Assembly: GCA_009829735.1 (NCBI GenBank)
Contig: CM020620.1
Coordinates: forward strand, 16,574,354 to 16,638,353
Direction of reading: 5' to 3'
Source: Pyropia yezoensis
Lineage: Eukaryota > Rhodophyta > Bangiophyceae > Bangiales > Bangiaceae
Length of the DNA: 64,000 bases
This document shows, piece by piece, positions 1 through 11,110 of this stretch. The position numbers were made by a program, and so were the translations under genes. Numbering within the stretch: the first letter of the stretch is position 1; each line of letters opens with the position of its first letter. The notes under the pieces are model-generated. The model was not told the DNA's origin and did not search any database. It worked only from the letters and a program-made list of their open reading frames with translations.

Positions 1-22
1 TGCTCCACACGGCGCCGTCACT

Positions 23-1324
23 GTGACCCGCCCCCCTCCCGTGCTCCTGCCGCCCCACGGTCCCCCGCGACGCTTTTTGTCCGCGTCCCTGTGCTGGTGC
101 AAGCCGATTGCTACGTGTCACGGCGTGTGTATCGACGCATCCTGCGAACTTTTCGGGCGGTCCAAGCTGGTTCGGTGCTTTCTTTGCGGACTGGACTCTA
201 CACAGCTTGGCCACAACCAACGCTCATGCTCCATGCGCAAGTTTCGGTGTGTCCGGGGGCTGCCGGCCGATCATCCGTTTCGACCCCCTGGGCCAGATGT
301 GCCCTGCACCAACCTCCAGTGCTCTCAAGCGCGAAAGTGCGCCAAGTGTCACGACATTGGTCATGACAGCGACACCCTCGAGCTCGACGCGGAGCGCTAC
401 GCCGTCAACGAGATGTCGAAGGGACGGTCCATCACGAGACGAGCCAGCGCAGGGCCCATGTAGGGCATCGACTTCGTCTGCCGAAACGTGGACGATACCA
501 AGGCCGCAAGCATGTGTGCTGGCATCCGAGCCGGCTGCGCAGCCAGTTTCAACGAGCGGCAAGTCAAGGCATCGTCTGTCGGTTTGATGGCTGGCAACCT
601 CTTTGCGGTTGGCTCTTCCCCCGCGGACACGATCGATTTGATTGGACAAGGGGAGATCAAATCAAGCACGATGCACAAATCCAACAAGCGGGCGCATGAG
701 TTGGCGATAGGCGGCAGGAAAGCGGGAATGAGCGCTGTTAATGCTGCCCTGGCTGCCGCAGAGCAGATTCGGCGCGAGAGCAGCAGTGGAGGCGGCTCTC
801 TTCCGGCCAAGTCTACCATTGGACCAGCGTCCTCAGCGCAGTCGCTCTCGATTGCTGCGAGGGCGGCCAAGCGGATCAAGGCTGATGCGCTCGCGACAGA
901 GTTGAGGGGTCGCACTCGTGACCCTGCCGCGTCTAGCGGCGAAGGCGCGTCGATGGCACCAGATCACAGTGGCAACCTGAGCGGCTGGGGACCCGGGCAA
1001 CGTGCTCGGTTTGCCTCTGCCCTGCCATTGGTCCCTCCTGACCGGCGGGTGGTTTGGAGATCTCGCGGCGTCGCTGAGCAGGCAATGGCCAGCGTGCACG
1101 GGCCTGATTTCGCCGAAACGCACACAGGACTGACTGGTCGTGTCGTGAAGAGCGCGACAGACAGTCACTTGACGGGCTTCGCACTGATGTGTGGTGCCTT
1201 TTCTCCTGCCGATGTCGCGGAACGCCTGTGCTCGTGGCGATCTGACGATGGGGACATCTCAAAAGCTACGTTATTGGTTATGTTTTCGGCGGGGGCTGAG
1301 GGATATGTCGCATCTCTTCTTTGA
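23..1324 (+). pseudogene. Zinc-knuckle-like Cys/His-rich protein, family member A (interrupted, 5' partial)
   Basis: One reading frame runs from the window edge to TGA at 1322-1324, broken by a single in-frame TAG at 461-463. The N-terminal part is Cys-rich: a CX2CX8HX4C knuckle (RCFLCG ... GHNQRSC), then further Cys pairs and CAKCHDIGH. The rest is Ala/Ser-rich with the block KSSTMHKSN near base 660. It aligns along its whole length with the gene at 17460-19103: same knuckle with HX4C spacing, same RY...RR segment, same KSST-HK-N ... AG-S-V-A block, and a similar C-terminal LTGF/LSGM stretch. Coding therefore continued past the TAG, which I read as a nonsense mutation or, less likely, readthrough. 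No upstream ATG is visible (the first open codon is GTG at 23), so the true start may lie before the window. Function is unknown; nucleic-acid or metal binding is inferred from the Cys/His pattern only. Confidence 0.6.
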
Positions 1325-1389
1325 CATTTTCATTTTTTTTAGTTTGTATATTTCTGAGCGACATCTTTCCCCGGCACTCTACCTCGGCC

Positions 1390-2640
1390 GTCTGCTCTGT
1401 CGCCAGGCGGCCGGCGCGACGGTGGCGGCGGCCGGCGCGACGGCGGCGGCGGCCGCCCCCTCCCCCCACGCGCCCGACGCCCTGCGCCGCCGTGGCGGCG
1501 GCATCGGCCGGCCGGCCGCCGCCCCCCTCCCTAGGCGACTCCCTCGCGGCGGCCACGGCGGCGACGAGCGCCTCCAGCTCCAACGCACACAAGCCTGCGA
1601 GGAAGGTGACGAGCAGCGTTGGAGTCGCGGCCCGCCGCGGGCGCGTGCGCGGCCGCGCCGCGGCCGTTCCCTGCCGCATCCGTCGCTGCCGGCCAGCCGG
1701 GCGCTGCCGCGGGCGGTGTCGTCGGGGGACTTCCGCCCCTCCGTTCCGCCGCCCTCGGCTCGGGTGGCGGCGGCGGCGCACACCACCATGGCGGGGACTG
1801 GTGACGCCGTGCCGCCGCCGCCGCCGCCGCGGCCGCCGCCGCCTCTGCCGTCACCGATGCCGGCGGCGACGCCCGCGGCGACGCCGTGCCGCCGCCGCCG
1901 CCGCCGCGGCCGCCGCCGCCTCTGCCGTCACCGATGCCGGCGGCGACGCCCGCGGCGACGCCGGCCGCGACACCGGCGCTGGCGCCACCGCCGGGGCGGT
2001 GGCCGCCGCCGCCACCCCGTCGGCGGCAGCGCGCACGTGCGTGGCAGCAGAGGGTCGCACGGCGGGGGCCGGGAGCCGTACACGGTCGCGCCGTGCGGCG
2101 GCGGGGAGCCATGCACGGCCGCACCAGCAGCGAAGGTCGAAGAGGAGTGGGGGGGGGACGCCGGGGGGGGGGGGCACGGGGACGGGGCGGCGGCAGCTGC
2201 GGCAGCGCCACCGCCCGCCATACGGCGCGGCTGTGCGGGCGGCGACTGGGACGGCGACCGGGACGGCGACCGCGGCGGCGTCCGCGGCGGTGACCTCGGC
2301 GGCAGCTGAGGTGGCGCCTGCGGCTGAGACCGCGGCGGCAGCTGGAGTATCGACCGCGGCGGCGACGGCAGCGGCACCCGCGGCGGAGACCGCGGCGGCA
2401 TCCGCGGTGGCGACCGCACGGGCACCCGTGGCGCCGACGGCGACAGCACCCGCAGCAGCAACCGCGGCGGCGCCCACGGCGGTGACCGAGGCGGCGACCG
2501 CGGCGGCGACGGCGAGGGCGCCCAAAGTGGCGACGGCGGCGGCGACGGCCGCGGCATCGGGAAGGGTGGAGGTGGCCGCCAGGACAAGACGGACGGCAGT
2601 GGCGGCCGCGGCGCCGCGGCGCCCGCCGCTGACTGAATGA
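1390..2640. repeat. GCG/GCC trinucleotide and short-period GC repeats
   Basis: This stretch is almost pure imperfect GCC/GCG/GCGACC repeats. A near-direct repeat of about 80 bases lies at roughly 1805-1885 and 1885-1960. Open frames exist on both strands in several frames, all Ala/Arg/Pro/Gly low-complexity, so I regard them as artefacts of GC-rich repeats rather than genes. Confidence 0.75.
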
Positions 2641-3984
2641 AAGGAGACAGGAGTTTGTTAACTACAGTGTGTATTTCTGCACGGGCCCCGGCCCTTGTCA
2701 ACCGACAGCAGTCGTCGACCTTGTGTGCAGGGGTCGGCCTGGCGGCTGCGCGCATGCGTGGCGGGCGGGCCCCGCGGCGGCCAAGTCGATACAGGACGGG
2801 GAGGCCAACGGGGCTGCTGTGCGCTGAAGTAGCCGCCGTTCCCGTGGCCGGGGGAGCGAGCACCAGTCCCTGTGGCGGGATGGGGGGGAACCGGGCGAGA
2901 GACGCCGCCCCCACTGCCGTCCACGGAAGGAGGGAAGGGAAGAGCAGGGACAACCACCCGCGGCGCTCCAGGCCACCCCAGGCGCCCTCCACAGAAAGAG
3001 ACCTTTTTCCACATGTTGTCCTTCCCTGCGGCGCACGCTCTCTTCACAGTGCCGCCTTCTGTGTGGACGTCTCCGGCGCGCACCCACCCCCCGCTCCTCA
3101 TCTCCACCGCCAGGGACGAGACGGGCTAATCGACACAAGCGACGTGCCCTTGCGGCCGAAAACAGCTAGTGGGACCAGGTCGGTGCCGGCGCAAGCCACC
3201 GCCGTGGGGCCGCAACCAAGGAAAATCGGGCGACCCACTCTCCCCTCTTGCGTTCGCGGCGTTGCCGACACCTCGCGCTTTCCAATTCAATCCCAGACTC
3301 GAGCGGCGGTTGCCCCGTTCCGACGTCCCCTGCTGCAACGGGGCAGAGCCGAAGTGGTGGCGGGTTTTGCAATGAAAGAAGGGGGCACGTGCTCGGATGT
3401 CTGCCATCCGGATGCACAGCTACGCCCCCACCTGTGCCACCCGCCAACTGCTCGGCTGGCCGCGCTGCGGTGCCACATGCCGACTGCCACTGCAGTGGCG
3501 GGTAGCACAGACAGAGAGGCAAAGGGATAGACATGAAAAGAAGTAGAGTACCGTATATCCTAACGACAAGAGAGAGTTGGCTTGCTGTAGATGGTGAGCC
3601 CCGGGCCTCCCCGACGGCTACTCGCTCCATAAAATAAATAACACGCAGACACACGCACAGGATGAACAAGAGAGGCCCCCACGGGCAGGAGGAGCAGGGG
3701 AGGGGCGACGGCGGAGGGAGGAAGGGACGGGGGCTTGGCGGAGGGAGCGACAGCTGCGCCCCGCCGTCGCATGGACACCCCCCCCCCCCTTGCCGCCCTA
3801 GACCAAGTCAGGGAACGGGGGGGGGGAGGGGGAAAGAGAAGAAGGAAGAGGGTGGCGTGCGGTGGAGAGGAAAAGGGTGACCTGGCCGAGCACTTCCGCC
3901 AGGGCACCCTCGCGAGGCCAGTGGAGGAGGGTGAACAGGGCGGCGGCTGCGGGGCGGGTGGGCGCGGGCGCCGCGGCCCGCCGC
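2641..3984. other. No recognisable gene
   Basis: GC-rich sequence with short unrelated open frames. No domain, motif, RNA gene or inverted repeat stands out. The end of the block is purine-rich (about 3700-3870). Confidence 0.4.
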
Positions 3985-4304
3985 CGCCGGCGCCTGTCGC
4001 CCACTACCGTGATGGCGCTCCGCCCCCCTCACAGGTACTGGTTGTACGCCTTGGGGCCGACCCCCTAGTAGTCGTGGACGGGGCGCTTGACGTACCCCTG
4101 GTTGAGGCACGCCCCCTATTTCTCGTCCATCGTCGGGTCGTCGGGGCCGCCGTACCAGGTGGCCCGGCCGCTCCGCCACTTGTCGTCCCAGCCAAAGCCG
4201 CCGGCCACGGCGGGGGCGGGGGTCACCGTCACCAACGGCGCGGCGGCGGCGGCGGCGGCGAGGAGGAGGGCGGCGGCCGCCCCGAAGCGAGGCCTCGGTG
4301 CCAT
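3985..4304 (-). pseudogene. Secreted expansin-like (double-psi beta-barrel type) protein, decayed
   Basis: Read leftward from ATG 4304 (or the duplicated in-frame ATG at 4340), the frame encodes a signal-peptide-like segment: MAPRPRFG, then a run of Ala/Leu, then PLVTVTPAPAVA. It is followed by WRSGRATWYGGPDD, resembling the start of expansin/EG45-type domains (ATWYGG/ATFYGG). The same frame goes on through TAG (4116-4118), TAG (4065-4067) and TGA (4029-4031) with protein-like sequence between them (GACLNQGYVKRP, GVGPKAYNQYL, GGRSAITVVG), then dissolves. A possible 5' splice site (GTAGTG) follows GGRSAIT. Three nonsense codons make it a pseudogene. A 36-bp tandem duplication covers the first codons (MAPRPR...AAAA twice). 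Family assignment rests on a short match and is tentative. Confidence 0.4.
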
Positions 4305-4379
4305 GGCGGCGGCCGCCCCGACGCGAGGCCTCGGTGCCATGGCGGCGGCGTCAGGGGGGTACTGGGGAAGAGGAGGGGG

Positions 4380-5750
4380 AGGAGAGGAGGAGGAGCAGGA
4401 GCAGGAGGAGGAGGAGGAGAGGAAGAGGGTGGTAGGCAGAGGGAGGATGGGGGGGATGCGAGGGGCTGGGAGGGACGCGTGCGGTGAGGTGGGCGGGCGG
4501 CAAGACGAGCGGAGGGATGTCGGCGTCAGGGTGTGGGAGGCGGGAGGTAGCCGAGGTGGGTCTGGCGAGGCGGGTGGTGGCTGCTGGCTGCTGCGGTACG
4601 GAAGCGGGTGGTCTGGGTGAGGGACCCCCCCCCGGCGGCGCTTATGTACACACCCTGGGCACGGCGGCCCCCCCCCCCCCCACCACCACCCCCCCCCCCC
4701 CCCTTCTCGCCACAACGGCGGTGCAAGCGCCTGCCCCAGGCTGCCGACGCTACCCCCCCCCCCCCCCGCCGGCCGTGCGCAGCGGCAGTGTCTGCCACCA
4801 GGGGCGGCAGCCAGCCAGCCACCGCCCTCCCACCCCCCCCCCCCCCCCCCCCCCCCTCTCCCAGCAGCGCCGTGGCAGCCCCCCACTCGTACCTCCGCCC
4901 CCCATCTCCGTCGCTCCCCCCCCTCCGCTACAGGGGGGGGGACGCGTCTGCATTGGCGGTCAGACGGGCGGGGGGCGGTGGCGGCCAGTCCACAGGGCGT
5001 GTGCGTGTTGGGTCACGCCGCCCCCCCCCCCCCCCCCCCCCCCACCCCCCTCCTCCCCCCGCACCCCCCCCAGTAAGACTCTGCGCCTCCCCTGCCGGCC
5101 GCTGCCGGCGGCGGCATGGCCGCCGCGGTCACGGCCGTCCCACAGCCACAGCCACACCGAGCCGCCCCGGCGGGGCCACAGCCACCACACCCGCCGCCGC
5201 CGCCCGCACCCACCCTCCGCACGCCTCCGCTACCCCCCCCCCCCTCCTTCCCTCCCCCCCTCCCCCCCCCCCCAAACAGACTCAGCCGCATCTCCCCGTC
5301 AGGCAGACGCCACGCTGCCGCCCATTGCCGCTGCCGCTGCTGCCGCTGCTGCCGCCACCGCGGCAGGGGGGGGGGGGCGGGGCGGGCGGGACGGGCGGGC
5401 GGGCGGGCGGGCGGGCGGCCACACCAAGAGGGGCGGGGAGGGGAGGGGAGGAGGAGGGGGAGGGGGAGGGGGAGACAAGACACCCAGTCTCTCTCACCCC
5501 CGCTCCCCTCCCCCCCCCCCCCCCCCCCTCGCCGTCGGTCGGCGGCGGCAGGACGGCGGTGTGCGGCGGCACGTCGGGAGAGGGGGGGCATCGAGCGAGA
5601 GAAAAGAAAGGGGGGGGGGGGGGGGGGGAGGGGGGGGGGGGGGAGGTGGGGAGGGCAAGAGAGAGAGGAGCAAGAGGGCAACGGCGGGTGTCGCGCAGAG
5701 TCCGACGCCCCCGTCCCGCCCACATCCCATCCCACCCTCTCTGCCCACCG
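4380..5750. repeat. Homopolymer-rich tract (long C and G runs)
   Basis: Very long C runs occur near 4665-4703, 4750-4768, 4830-4857 and 5020-5043. G runs occur near 5608-5642, with CT- and GA-rich microsatellites between. GGGC repeats lie at 5375-5418. Reading frames across it are low complexity. The exact lengths of the homopolymers are probably unreliable. Confidence 0.8.
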
Positions 5751-5842
5751 CAGCTCTCACCCCCGGTCTAAGACATGCCACAACCGCGTGACGCTGGGAG
5801 TGTGGCGCCGCGGTACCTTTGCCACATCCGAGAAAGCTGTCT

Positions 5843-5905
5843 ATGGCCGATTGCTGAAGAATGATGAGTGCTGGGAAAAGCTCACAGCAGGTCACAGCAC
5901 ATTGC
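5843..5905 (+). repeat. Dispersed repeat copy, matching the left flank of the Harbinger element
   Basis: The motif CTGAAGAATGATGAG followed by GAAAAGCTCACAGCAGGTC is repeated, inverted, at about 24083-24137, immediately outside the Harbinger left end. The shared stretch is about 50-60 bases with few mismatches. I infer that the Harbinger element inserted into another copy of this repeat. Confidence 0.55.
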
Positions 5906-7065
5906 TTACAGAAAATGCAGTTTTCTTGCCAGCCAATCCCAGCCTCGAGTGGCATCCCTCGCTCCTCGGCGCTCCCCGCCTCAGCCTGCGCTTGATACGT
6001 TGCAGCATTGCGCTTCCATCTCAGTCACCGCGGCACGGCTGTTCCTGGGGATGCCGCAGGGGTCGCCTCCCCATCGCTACGGCCGCCACGCACACCGCCG
6101 ACGTTGCTGGCCACCCAATGCCCGACCTCAGCTCCGCCGCCGCTGCCACGTGCTCCACCCCGCCAGCAACACCAACAGCCTTTTTTACACGGCTGCCGCC
6201 ATCGCCGCCTTCACGGCGAGCTCCACACAGTGATGCTTCGCTTTGCTCACTTCGCTTTGCTTCCTCCCTTCCCCTTTTCCCAACGTCTCACCACCTGCCC
6301 CCACAAAAAACTCTTCCCGCTCTCTCCGTTTACCCCTGGAGTCCCCTAGGTGGACAAAGTTGATCAAAGTTACTGGAACTGGCTGTGGGGACCCCGAAAA
6401 ACCTCGCCTCGATGCGGCGCACCGCCTCCATTCCTCAGTCCAGCAGGTCCTGCGGGAGAAGCCGCCCCGCCTCCCGTCGCTGTGAGTATCAAGAGTGGTG
6501 AGGGCAATGAACGCTCTCCCCTGCGGTCCTCTGTGCCCCTCCCCCCACTGCCTAAAGCCAGATGCTGCCGACTGGCGGCCGCTTTCCGTCCTCCCCTCCC
6601 CCCTTTTGACGGTGACACAGCTTGCCCGCTCCTCACGACAGGGCCTGCCTTCGCTGATTTCTTCCACCTGGACGACCACGTGACGAAGGGATTGTCTGGG
6701 AATGCCGGGCGATGAGAGCACGCCGCCTGACCAGGCGACTCTGTGCTGCTGCCTCGTGGCGCCGGTAGAATTAGACACCCCCCCCCCCCATGCTACATCC
6801 AGAGCGGGCGTACAACCATACTAAACTGGCAGCGGCATTAGCCCTCGGAGCGGCCACGCGGAGACGGCACCAGCGGACTCTGTATGCTGCGCCCGGCGCC
6901 CCGCGGCCACCAGGTCGCAGGTGATCACTGGAGTGGGCGGCGCACACTGTTACTGGTCACGAGCAGCCTCGTACCTCCGCTGCTACCCCTTGAATTCTCC
7001 ATGACGGTGGGCTGGATGGGAGAAAGAGGGGAAGGGGGAAGGGGGAAAGGGGCGAGGCGAGGGCA
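5906..7065. other. No recognisable gene
   Basis: Moderately GC-rich sequence without a convincing frame. CT-rich segments occur at 6240-6350 and 6540-6610, and a purine-rich run (GGGAAAGGGG type) at 7015-7060 borders the inverted repeat. Confidence 0.35.
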
Positions 7066-9160
7066 TGGCGCTGCGACTGACGCAGCACTGCCGTTCAGGG
7101 GCACTCGGCCGCCGCCCCCCCCCGCCCCGGTACTTTTGTGTTTTTGGAGCCTCCTGAGTGCTTTTTTGAAGTGTCTCAGGTGAAAGCACAACGAAGGCTC
7201 TGATCTTTTCAAAGCGCGATGCGCGTCAGCCCTCATTGTCAAAAAGAACGATCAGCGTCCCCAACGCTTTTCCCAACGCTGGTCTTGGGCACTCACAGAG
7301 AGCCAGGTCCCAGATTTTCCAAAGCGCCCTGACTTGGAGCAGAACGCCGGCGCCAAACGTTCGCCGGCCCTGGAAAAGTGGAGCACACTTTTCATGCCGC
7401 GGGGCGTAGTCTGCTACGTACCGACTGAGCTCGCCCGACAGCGTGCGGGCCTAAAAAAGCACGGGAGAAAAGGGTGTACGCCCCACGCAATGAGGCCTTG
7501 GCTGCGCTACGTTGCAGGATGTTCCCCCTGGTTTTTTTGCGTCACCAAAACCCCCTCGCTCTCCAGCTCCCTGCTCCCGGTCACCGCCCGTACCCCCCCA
7601 CCGCCGTCGGCATCCCGTCGCCTGCGGCCACTGCCACCCCACCGTCGTACGCGCCATCGTTGCCGCGCGCTTCCATCGCCCCGCCCCATCCTCCGCAGCG
7701 GCACCCGCCCCCGTCCCCGCGACTCTCGGCGGCAAGAAAGCGGCAGCGGCAGCAAGGTCGGCGACGCGGCGGCGACACGGCGGCGGTGCTGTTGTGGGGG
7801 GTGGCGGGGCTGTGTGGGGGGGGAGCTGCAGGAGAGGCTGCGAGGGGGGGGTGCTGTGGCGGGTGGTGGTGGGGGGGCTGCTGGCGGTGCGCGGCGGTGC
7901 GGTGGTCCTCTTCCCGCCTGGGAGCTGGTGCTCGTGGTGGTGGGGGGGGGCCGCCGCTTTTTTTTTTTGCCGCCGCCGCCACCCCCGCCGCCGCCGCAGC
8001 GACCACCACGCCGGTGGCGCGGTGGGGCGTGGCTGCCGGCCGTGGCGGTTGCGGGGGAGGGACAACCCCCGCGGTGGGGGCGGCAAGGCAGCGGCAGCAG
8101 AATCAAGATCGTCGTCGCGTCGGCGTCACGGCAGCGGTGCTGTTGTGGGGGGGGGCGGGGGTGTGGGGGGGGGTAATTGGGGGGATGCTGTGGGGGGGTG
8201 TGCTGTGCGGGGTGCCGGTGGGGGGGCCATTGGAGGTGTGCGACGGTGTGATGGTCCTCTTTCTGGCTGGGTGCCGGCGCTCGTGGTTGTTGGGGGGGGC
8301 GATGGCAGCTTTTTTTTGCCACGGCCGCCCCCGCCGCCGCCGCCATCCCCACCGCCACGCCGGTCGCGCGGTGGGGCGTGGCTGCCGGCCGCGGAGGTCG
8401 TGGGGGGGTGACGACCCCCGCGGCGGCCGCGGCACGGAGGCGGCAGCGGCGGCAAGGCCGGCGTCGCCCAGTTACCCCTATCCGCCCACGCCAAGCCCAT
8501 GGCGTCTGCCTGCCGCGTCGCCAGACGTCGCGTGCTACCTGCCAGTGTGTCTCCTGTGGTGCGCTTGACTGTCCTCCTGTCTCATAGCTGGTGTGAGCGC
8601 CGCGGCTGCCGACGTTTTTTGATTCTTTGTGTTTCCTTTCTTGATTCTTTGCATCAGCCCGTCGTTTTTCATGACCCCTCACTTTTCTACGTGCATTGTT
8701 TTGTGCTCTTTTCCTTGGCATTGTTTTTCTCTGTCCCATTGTTGAACATTGAAGGGCCTGTGAAGAACTTTCCAATGCCCGCGCCTGCCCCTGCGCCGCC
8801 CCCGTTCCCGCGCCTCTCGGCGGCAAGAAAGCGGCAGCGGCAGCAAGGTCGGCGACGCGGCGGCGACACGGCGGCGGTGCTGTTGTGGGGGGTGGCGGGG
8901 CTGTGGGGGGGGGTGCTGCGGGAGAGGCTCCGGGGGGGGGGTGCTGTGGGGGGTGCTGGTGGTTGGGCTCCTGGCGGTGCGCGGCGGTGCGGTGGTCCTC
9001 TTCCCGCTGGGAGCTGGTGCTCGTGGTGGTGGGGGGGGGCCGCGGCCTCTTTTTGCTGCCGCCGCCGCCGCCACCCCCGCCGCCGCCGCAGCGACCACCA
9101 CGCCGGTGGCGCGGTGGGGCGTGGCTGCCGGCCGTGGCGGTTGCGGGAGAGAGACGACCC
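7066..9160 (+). repeat. Left arm of a long inverted repeat
   Basis: Position x in this arm pairs with position 29952 minus x on the right. Bases 7066-8779 match 21173-22886 in reverse complement almost perfectly. The match continues to about 9145-9160 against about 20792-21172. The outer edge begins TGGCGCTGCGACTGA at 7066. I see no target-site duplication flanking the two edges. The arm holds G-rich minisatellite units and a 300-bp AT-richer spacer (about 8480-8790). The long ORFs here (for example 7334-8176) have near-identical counterparts on the right arm but are low-complexity, so I do not call them genes. Confidence 0.85.
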
Positions 9161-9870
9161 CCGCGGTGGTGGCGGCAAGGAAGCGGCAGCAGTGGCAAGG
9201 TGGGCGTCGCGGCGGCGTCACGGTGGCAGTGCTGTTGTGGGGGGCGGCGGGGCTGTGGGGGAGGGTGATCCGGGGGATGCTGTGGGTGTACCGTGGTGGG
9301 TGCTGGTTGGGGGCCTGCTGGCGGTGTGTGGCGGTGCGGTGGTTCGTTTACCGCCTGGGGGCTGGGGCTCGAGGTGGTGTGGGGGACAGATGGTCCTTTT
9401 TTGTTCTGCCGCCGGCACACCCTTCGCCGCGAACTCCACCCTCGCAGACGCCGCCGCCACCGCTGTGTCCACGCCGGTCGCGCCGTGAGGCATGGCGGGA
9501 GGCCATGGATGTCGCGGGGGATTGACAACCCCCGCCGTGGCTGCGGCAAGGAGGCGGTAGCGGCAGCAACGCCGGAGTCCTGCCTGCGTCATGGCACCCG
9601 CGCTGTGGTCGGGGGGGGCCGAGATTTGGGCGGGGGTGATCGGGGGGTTGCTCTGGGGGGGGGTAGAGTGGGGCGGTGCTGGTGGGGGTCCTGGTGGTGG
9701 TGCGTGGCGGAGCGGTGGTCCTCCTTCCGGCTGGGCGCTGGTCCTCGTGGTGGTAGGGGGGGGCGACGGCAGTTGTTTTTTTCCGCGGGGGGTTCATTTG
9801 AGGGCAAGTGGGGCGCGCCGAGCGAGGGGGTTGGTGGTGGAGAGTCGTCGGTGGTGGTAGCAACGACCGA
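7728..9870 (+). repeat. G-rich minisatellite, units of about 350-370 bp
   Basis: Units start with a GGCGGCAAG(A/G)AAGCGGCAGC-like box at about 7728, 8080, 8818, 9169 and 9538, with a truncated one near 8430. Each then has GGTGCTGTTGTGGGGGG, a GGTGGTCCTCTT box, a T-run and CCGCCGCCGCC. All G-runs are on the plus strand here, and C-runs occupy the inverted arm at 20.7-22.3 kb. The final unit (from 9538) runs into the central transposase unit. Strong strand asymmetry and clustered G-runs give high G-quadruplex potential. Confidence 0.75.
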
Positions 9871-10000
9871 CACGTGTGTGCTTTCCTCTGCGGCCGGCGG
9901 ATGCGCTCCATGGGCGCTTTCCCATCGTCCCTTCTATGATGGGCCCCGGGTTACTCCCATCCGTGCGCGCCGCCAGTGAGTGTTCATCAAGAATGCAATT

Positions 10001-11110
10001 TCACATCTCTGCGATAACGTCAGGCCCTCCCATCAACCCGTCAACGTGTAAATCCTGTCGCAGCCATTCGCGATACACGCGACCAAACTGACCCGCGCAT
10101 TGCTCTCTGGAAATGCTCGCGAGGCCCACCTCCATCATCAACCGGACATTTTTCCCCATCAAGGAACCGTCAGGCATGGTCACGCCGCCCAGCCGGTCAT
10201 CCGCCGACTCCGCCGAGAGCCACGCCTTCAAATTGGAGAAGACCCCCTCAACCGGCGCAAAGTCGGGAGAGTAGGGGGGCAGGCGCAGGACGAGGATGCC
10301 GTATTCTCGAGCAAGATCGTCGCACTCGTCGGAGTGGATAGCCGCATTGTCGATGAGCAGCACCGACCTCGGCTCCTGCTCGGTCCATCGATTAGCCGGC
10401 AGGTCTGGGTTCCACATGCCCATACTGGGAGCCAGGCGGTGGATAAAAAAGGCCCAGTCCAGGGAGCAGTAGGCCGGAGGCACTGCGCACGTCAGCGTCT
10501 CAACCACGCCGTCAATAGACACAGCCGCCATGGTAGAAAAGCGGGGGGTTTGGCGAGGGTCCGCAATGAGAGCCTCATCGCGTCTCCCGCGAAGCGCCCA
10601 CCCGTACCGCCGGTAGTCGGTAGACCCGTCCTTGTGGACCTCATCAGCGCTCACGATGCACTTGATGGGCACGCGCCTGATGGCGCGGCCGAACGCGCGG
10701 CGGCGCTGGACGTCGCGCTCTCGGAAGTGCGTGATGATCTTTTTGTGCGTGTAGCCCACGGCAGAGAGTACGCGCAGCACAGTGGACGGCGAGTGAGGGA
10801 GCCCCTCCCACCCAGGCAGCCCAGACAGGTGCCTCAAGGTCACTGAGATCTCTCCGAGGAAGGCCTCGGGAGAGTCGACGATCAGCGCCGTCACGGCCTG
10901 CAAAAAGTTTGGGTTGAAAACGGCACAGTCAAAGTGCCGCTGGCCCAGGGAGTCGTCAGGCCAGAACGATCCCGTCTTTTTGTAGACATCGAGCCAGCGC
11001 CACACGGTAGCCGAGCCGACACCACCCAGGCGCGCTGCTTCAGGCTGCGACATTTCTCCGGCAATGAGCCAGGAGAGGACCAGGACGCGGCGGTCCTCCG
11101 GAAACGTCAT
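10001..11110 (-). CDS. DDE transposase, Tc1/IS630-like superfamily (copy 1)
   Basis: 369 codons from ATG 11110, a typical length for Tc1/mariner or IS630-type transposases. The frame stays open upstream to 11467 but that part is low-complexity, so ATG 11110 (MTFPEDRR) is chosen. Residues 1-60 form a helix-turn-helix (SQPEAARLGGVGSATVWRWL). The catalytic triad is visible: D156 in VSADEVHKDG, D254 in LLIDNAAIH and E288 in YSPDFAPVE, with 33 residues between the second D and the E. Such enzymes cut and paste elements, usually at TA sites. The frame is intact. The zinc-knuckle gene lies about 970 bp away, divergently transcribed, suggesting a two-gene element. No short terminal repeats or TA duplication were found; the only large inverted repeats are the 7.07-9.16 and 20.08-22.89 kb arms. 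Confidence 0.85.
   Translation of the reverse strand: MTFPEDRRVLVLSWLIAGEMSQPEAARLGGVGSATVWRWLDVYKKTGSFWPDDSLGQRHFDCAVFNPNFLQAVTALIVDSPEAFLGEISVTLRHLSGLPGWEGLPHSPSTVLRVLSAVGYTHKKIITHFRERDVQRRRAFGRAIRRVPIKCIVSADEVHKDGSTDYRRYGWALRGRRDEALIADPRQTPRFSTMAAVSIDGVVETLTCAVPPAYCSLDWAFFIHRLAPSMGMWNPDLPANRWTEQEPRSVLLIDNAAIHSDECDDLAREYGILVLRLPPYSPDFAPVEGVFSNLKAWLSAESADDRLGGVTMPDGSLMGKNVRLMMEVGLASISREQCAGQFGRVYREWLRQDLHVDGLMGGPDVIAEM

Noticed and set aside
1191-2640. Long frames in the GCG/GCC tract (for example 372 and 439 codons)
   Set aside because: All frames on both strands stay open because the trinucleotide repeats lack stops. The composition is Ala/Arg/Pro only.
7334-8176. 280-codon frame with a near-identical copy on the right arm, suggesting a conserved gene
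   Set aside because: Conservation follows from the near-perfect inverted repeat itself, and the C-terminal half is poly-Gly/Pro minisatellite.
10100-10846. 248-codon plus-strand frame antisense to the DDE transposase
   Set aside because: Exact shadow of a recognised transposase with visible catalytic motifs; His/Arg-rich with no features of its own.
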